64,000 nucleotides of DNA, taken from NCBI RefSeq assembly GCF_900110275.1, contig NZ_FODC01000005.1, forward strand, positions 558,001 through 622,000, read 5' to 3'. The notes below the pieces were generated by a model. It had not been told where the DNA came from. It saw only the letters and a list, made by a program, of their open reading frames with translations, and did not search any database. A program made the position numbers and the translations under genes. Positions within the stretch are counted from its first letter, which is position 1. Each line of letters opens with the position of its first letter. The DNA is from Duganella sp. CF517. Its GTDB lineage: Bacteria; Pseudomonadota; Gammaproteobacteria; Burkholderiales; Burkholderiaceae_D. Positions 62,279 to 64,000 of the stretch are shown here, piece after piece.

Positions 62279-64000
62279 TTATTTACCGAATTTGTAGCGC
62301 AATGCCAGGCTGAAGGTCCGTCCATTGCCGTAGTGCTGGCGTTCCAGGCTGGTCTGATACGTGCCCGGTTCGCCGACATAACGGTTGATTGCCTTGTCGA
62401 GTATATTCGACGCGTTCAACGACAAGGTAAACTCATCGGTGAGCTGGTAGTTTATCGAACCGTCGAGCACACCGTTGGAATCCATGTAGCGTGCTTCGAT
62501 CGGGTTGGCCGACACGCCGAACAGGATCGCCTCCGAGCGCCAGGTGTAGACCAGCCGCGCCGACAGCTTGTTGTCCTCGTACAGGCCGGAAATGCTGTAG
62601 CTGTTCTTCGACTGCATCGGCTGCGGCGTGGCGACGATGCGCGGCGCCGACGCGGTGCCGAAGTTGACCGGGTTCGAGGTGTTGACGTGGGTGTAGGAAC
62701 CGGCCACGCCGAAGTTTTTCCAGACGCCGCCGAAGGCGTCGAGGAAGTACTGGCCGCCGAGCTCGATGCCGCGCACATAGCCTTTTTCCGAATTGACCGA
62801 CTTGGTCACCGAATACTGCCCGCCGCTGCAACCGTTGTCGGCCGAGCCGCTGTACGGCACGGCGGTGGCGACCGCCTGGCACTGCGTGATGCCGTTGAAG
62901 AAGCCGCTGATCTCCTTGTCGAAGATCGCCGCCGACACATAGTTCGACTTGCTGAAATAGCGCTCCAGCGAGAAGTCGAAGCTGTTGGCCGTCTGCGGCC
63001 GCAGGTCCGGATTGCCGACGTTGCCGGTGCCGTTGACCGGATTGACGGTGATGCTCGGATTGAGTTGATCGAGGCCGGCGCGCGTCATGCCCTTGCCGTA
63101 GCCGAAGCGGGCCAGGAAATCCTGCGTGATGTAACCGGTCACGTTCAGCGACGGCAGCGCGTTGGTGTACGACGTCTCGCGGAAGATCTCCGGATAGCTG
63201 GCCGGCGTGGTCTGGTTGTTGATGGTGCGCGCGGTCGCCTTGCCCTTGGTGCGCACCACGCGCACGCCGACGTTACCGGTGACGCGGTCGTCGAAGGCGG
63301 AGAATTCGCCCATCATGTAGCCGGCCAGCGTGTTCTCGCTGATCAGACGGCGGGCCTCGAGGTTCTCGACATAGTTGCCCTCCTGGCGGATGCCGGCGTT
63401 GGGGAACTGCGTGGCCACCTGGTTGCCGGTCAAGCGGTCCGGCGCATACACCAGGTAGCCGCCGGCATAACCGGCTTCGCCTTTCATGAAATTGGTCGGC
63501 GACTGCTCGACCTGGCCGACGGTGGCCACCGAAATGGCGTTCGAGCGGTTGGCGGCGAGCGCCGCGCCGTCGGTGGTCAGCGGCCGGCCGTTGAAGGTGA
63601 AGTTATTGAAGGTGCTTTCCTGGTGCGCGTAGCGGCCGCCAACCTTGACGCGGCGCAGGAAGCCGTCGCCGACGCTGTAGGCGGCGCCGAGAGCGCTGGC
63701 GTAGCCGCTGTCGTCGTACTTCACGTTGGTGCCGTTGTTATAGTCGCGATAGACGAAGTTGGCCGGATCGGTCAGGCTCGGACCGGCAAAGTTCAGCTGG
63801 TGCGGCGCGCCGTCGGCCACGCGGCTGGTGGACCAGCCCAGGCCGGGCGCCGAATCGAGGTTGACGGAGCGGTTGTCCTGCTTTTGCGTGGCCTTGACGT
63901 AGTTCACGTCCCATTTGAGCGACAGGTTCTCGGTCGGGTTCCAGTCCACGCCGCCGGCGGCGATCCATGTGGTGTAAGGGCGGCGCTCGTCGCCGCCGGT
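62279..64000 (-). CDS. TonB-dependent receptor (partial, 5' end outside the window)
   Basis: An outer-membrane receptor whose C-terminal 573 residues are visible; the frame stays open to the window edge, so the plug and N-terminus are missing. Repeated amphipathic strands such as TANSFDFSLERYFSKSNYVS and GYVRGIELGGQYFLDAFGG, followed by KLSARLVYTWRSEAILF and the final strand FSLALRYKFGK, fit a large beta-barrel, probably of the xanthan/oligosaccharide-type receptor group. With GH2 and LacI it forms a carbohydrate uptake locus. The ligand is unknown. Confidence 0.9.
   Translation of the reverse strand, partial: TGGDERRPYTTWIAAGGVDWNPTENLSLKWDVNYVKATQKQDNRSVNLDSAPGLGWSTSRVADGAPHQLNFAGPSLTDPANFVYRDYNNGTNVKYDDSGYASALGAAYSVGDGFLRRVKVGGRYAHQESTFNNFTFNGRPLTTDGAALAANRSNAISVATVGQVEQSPTNFMKGEAGYAGGYLVYAPDRLTGNQVATQFPNAGIRQEGNYVENLEARRLISENTLAGYMMGEFSAFDDRVTGNVGVRVVRTKGKATARTINNQTTPASYPEIFRETSYTNALPSLNVTGYITQDFLARFGYGKGMTRAGLDQLNPSITVNPVNGTGNVGNPDLRPQTANSFDFSLERYFSKSNYVSAAIFDKEISGFFNGITQCQAVATAVPYSGSADNGCSGGQYSVTKSVNSEKGYVRGIELGGQYFLDAFGGVWKNFGVAGSYTHVNTSNPVNFGTASAPRIVATPQPMQSKNSYSISGLYEDNKLSARLVYTWRSEAILFGVSANPIEARYMDSNGVLDGSINYQLTDEFTLSLNASNILDKAINRYVGEPGTYQTSLERQHYGNGRTFSLALRYKFGK

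Overview
The window is GC-rich, densely coded chromosomal DNA. Gene content and order point to a betaproteobacterium of the Oxalobacteraceae (Massilia / Duganella / Janthinobacterium type). The clues are a Pil-Chp chemosensory operon, a pilS-pilR-ampD block next to nrdA, rubredoxin-thiD-hemL, mpl-yqiA-ubiC, accB-accC-prmA, and alanine/lysine-rich histone-like proteins. This placement is inferred from family knowledge, not from a database search. I see no rRNA, tRNA, CRISPR array, prophage or insertion sequence.

Layout. 1-2.3 kb: yqgE and a photolyase gene. 2.3-12 kb: the Pil-Chp operon (pilG, pilH, pilI, pilJ, chpA, minus strand), controlling type IV pilus behaviour. 12-14.5 kb: rubredoxin, a divergent ThiD-like kinase and hemL. 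14.5-17.6 kb: an ABC importer with a doubled permease and a C-terminally extended ATPase. 17.9-20.5 kb: an HTH-GAF regulator and a methyl-accepting chemotaxis protein. 20.5-29.8 kb: a long minus-strand run (mpl, yqiA, ubiC, RNase II-like, a DUF6445-type gene, a TonB-like gene, aroE, mtgA, a pilin-like small protein, corA), with several 4-base stop/start overlaps. 29.9-37 kb: plus-strand genes including a TlpA-like thioredoxin, aroQ, accB, accC, prmA, a DUF3426 protein and a PfkB kinase. 37.1-38.8 kb: yggT and a histone H1-like KPAA-repeat gene.

38.8-41.05 kb is the only large non-coding or decayed area. It holds a candidate small RNA on the minus strand, a CG-dinucleotide-rich stretch and a broken FAD monooxygenase gene. 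41.1-45.5 kb: class Ia ribonucleotide reductase (nrdA, nrdB), preceded by two NrdR-box-like palindromes 31 bp apart. 45.5-50.5 kb: ampD, pilR, pilS, a PP0621-family gene and a CcsA-like gene. 50.5-55.6 kb: a second ABC importer (nitrate/sulfonate type) and a Tat-exported NHL-repeat lipoprotein. 55.7-57.8 kb: ffh and a SWIB-domain protein with a histone-like tail. 57.8-64 kb: a sugar-utilisation locus (LacI regulator, periplasmic GH2 beta-galactosidase, TonB-dependent receptor cut by the window end).

Most of the window is core genome, and I do not see a clear multi-gene system that looks wholly undescribed. The leads most worth a second look are the candidate small RNA near 39.1 kb, the ThiD-like protein lacking the catalytic cysteine, the pilin-like protein with Gln in place of Glu+5, the NrdR-box pair, a dispersed palindromic repeat family, and the two Lys/Ala-rich chromatin-like proteins.
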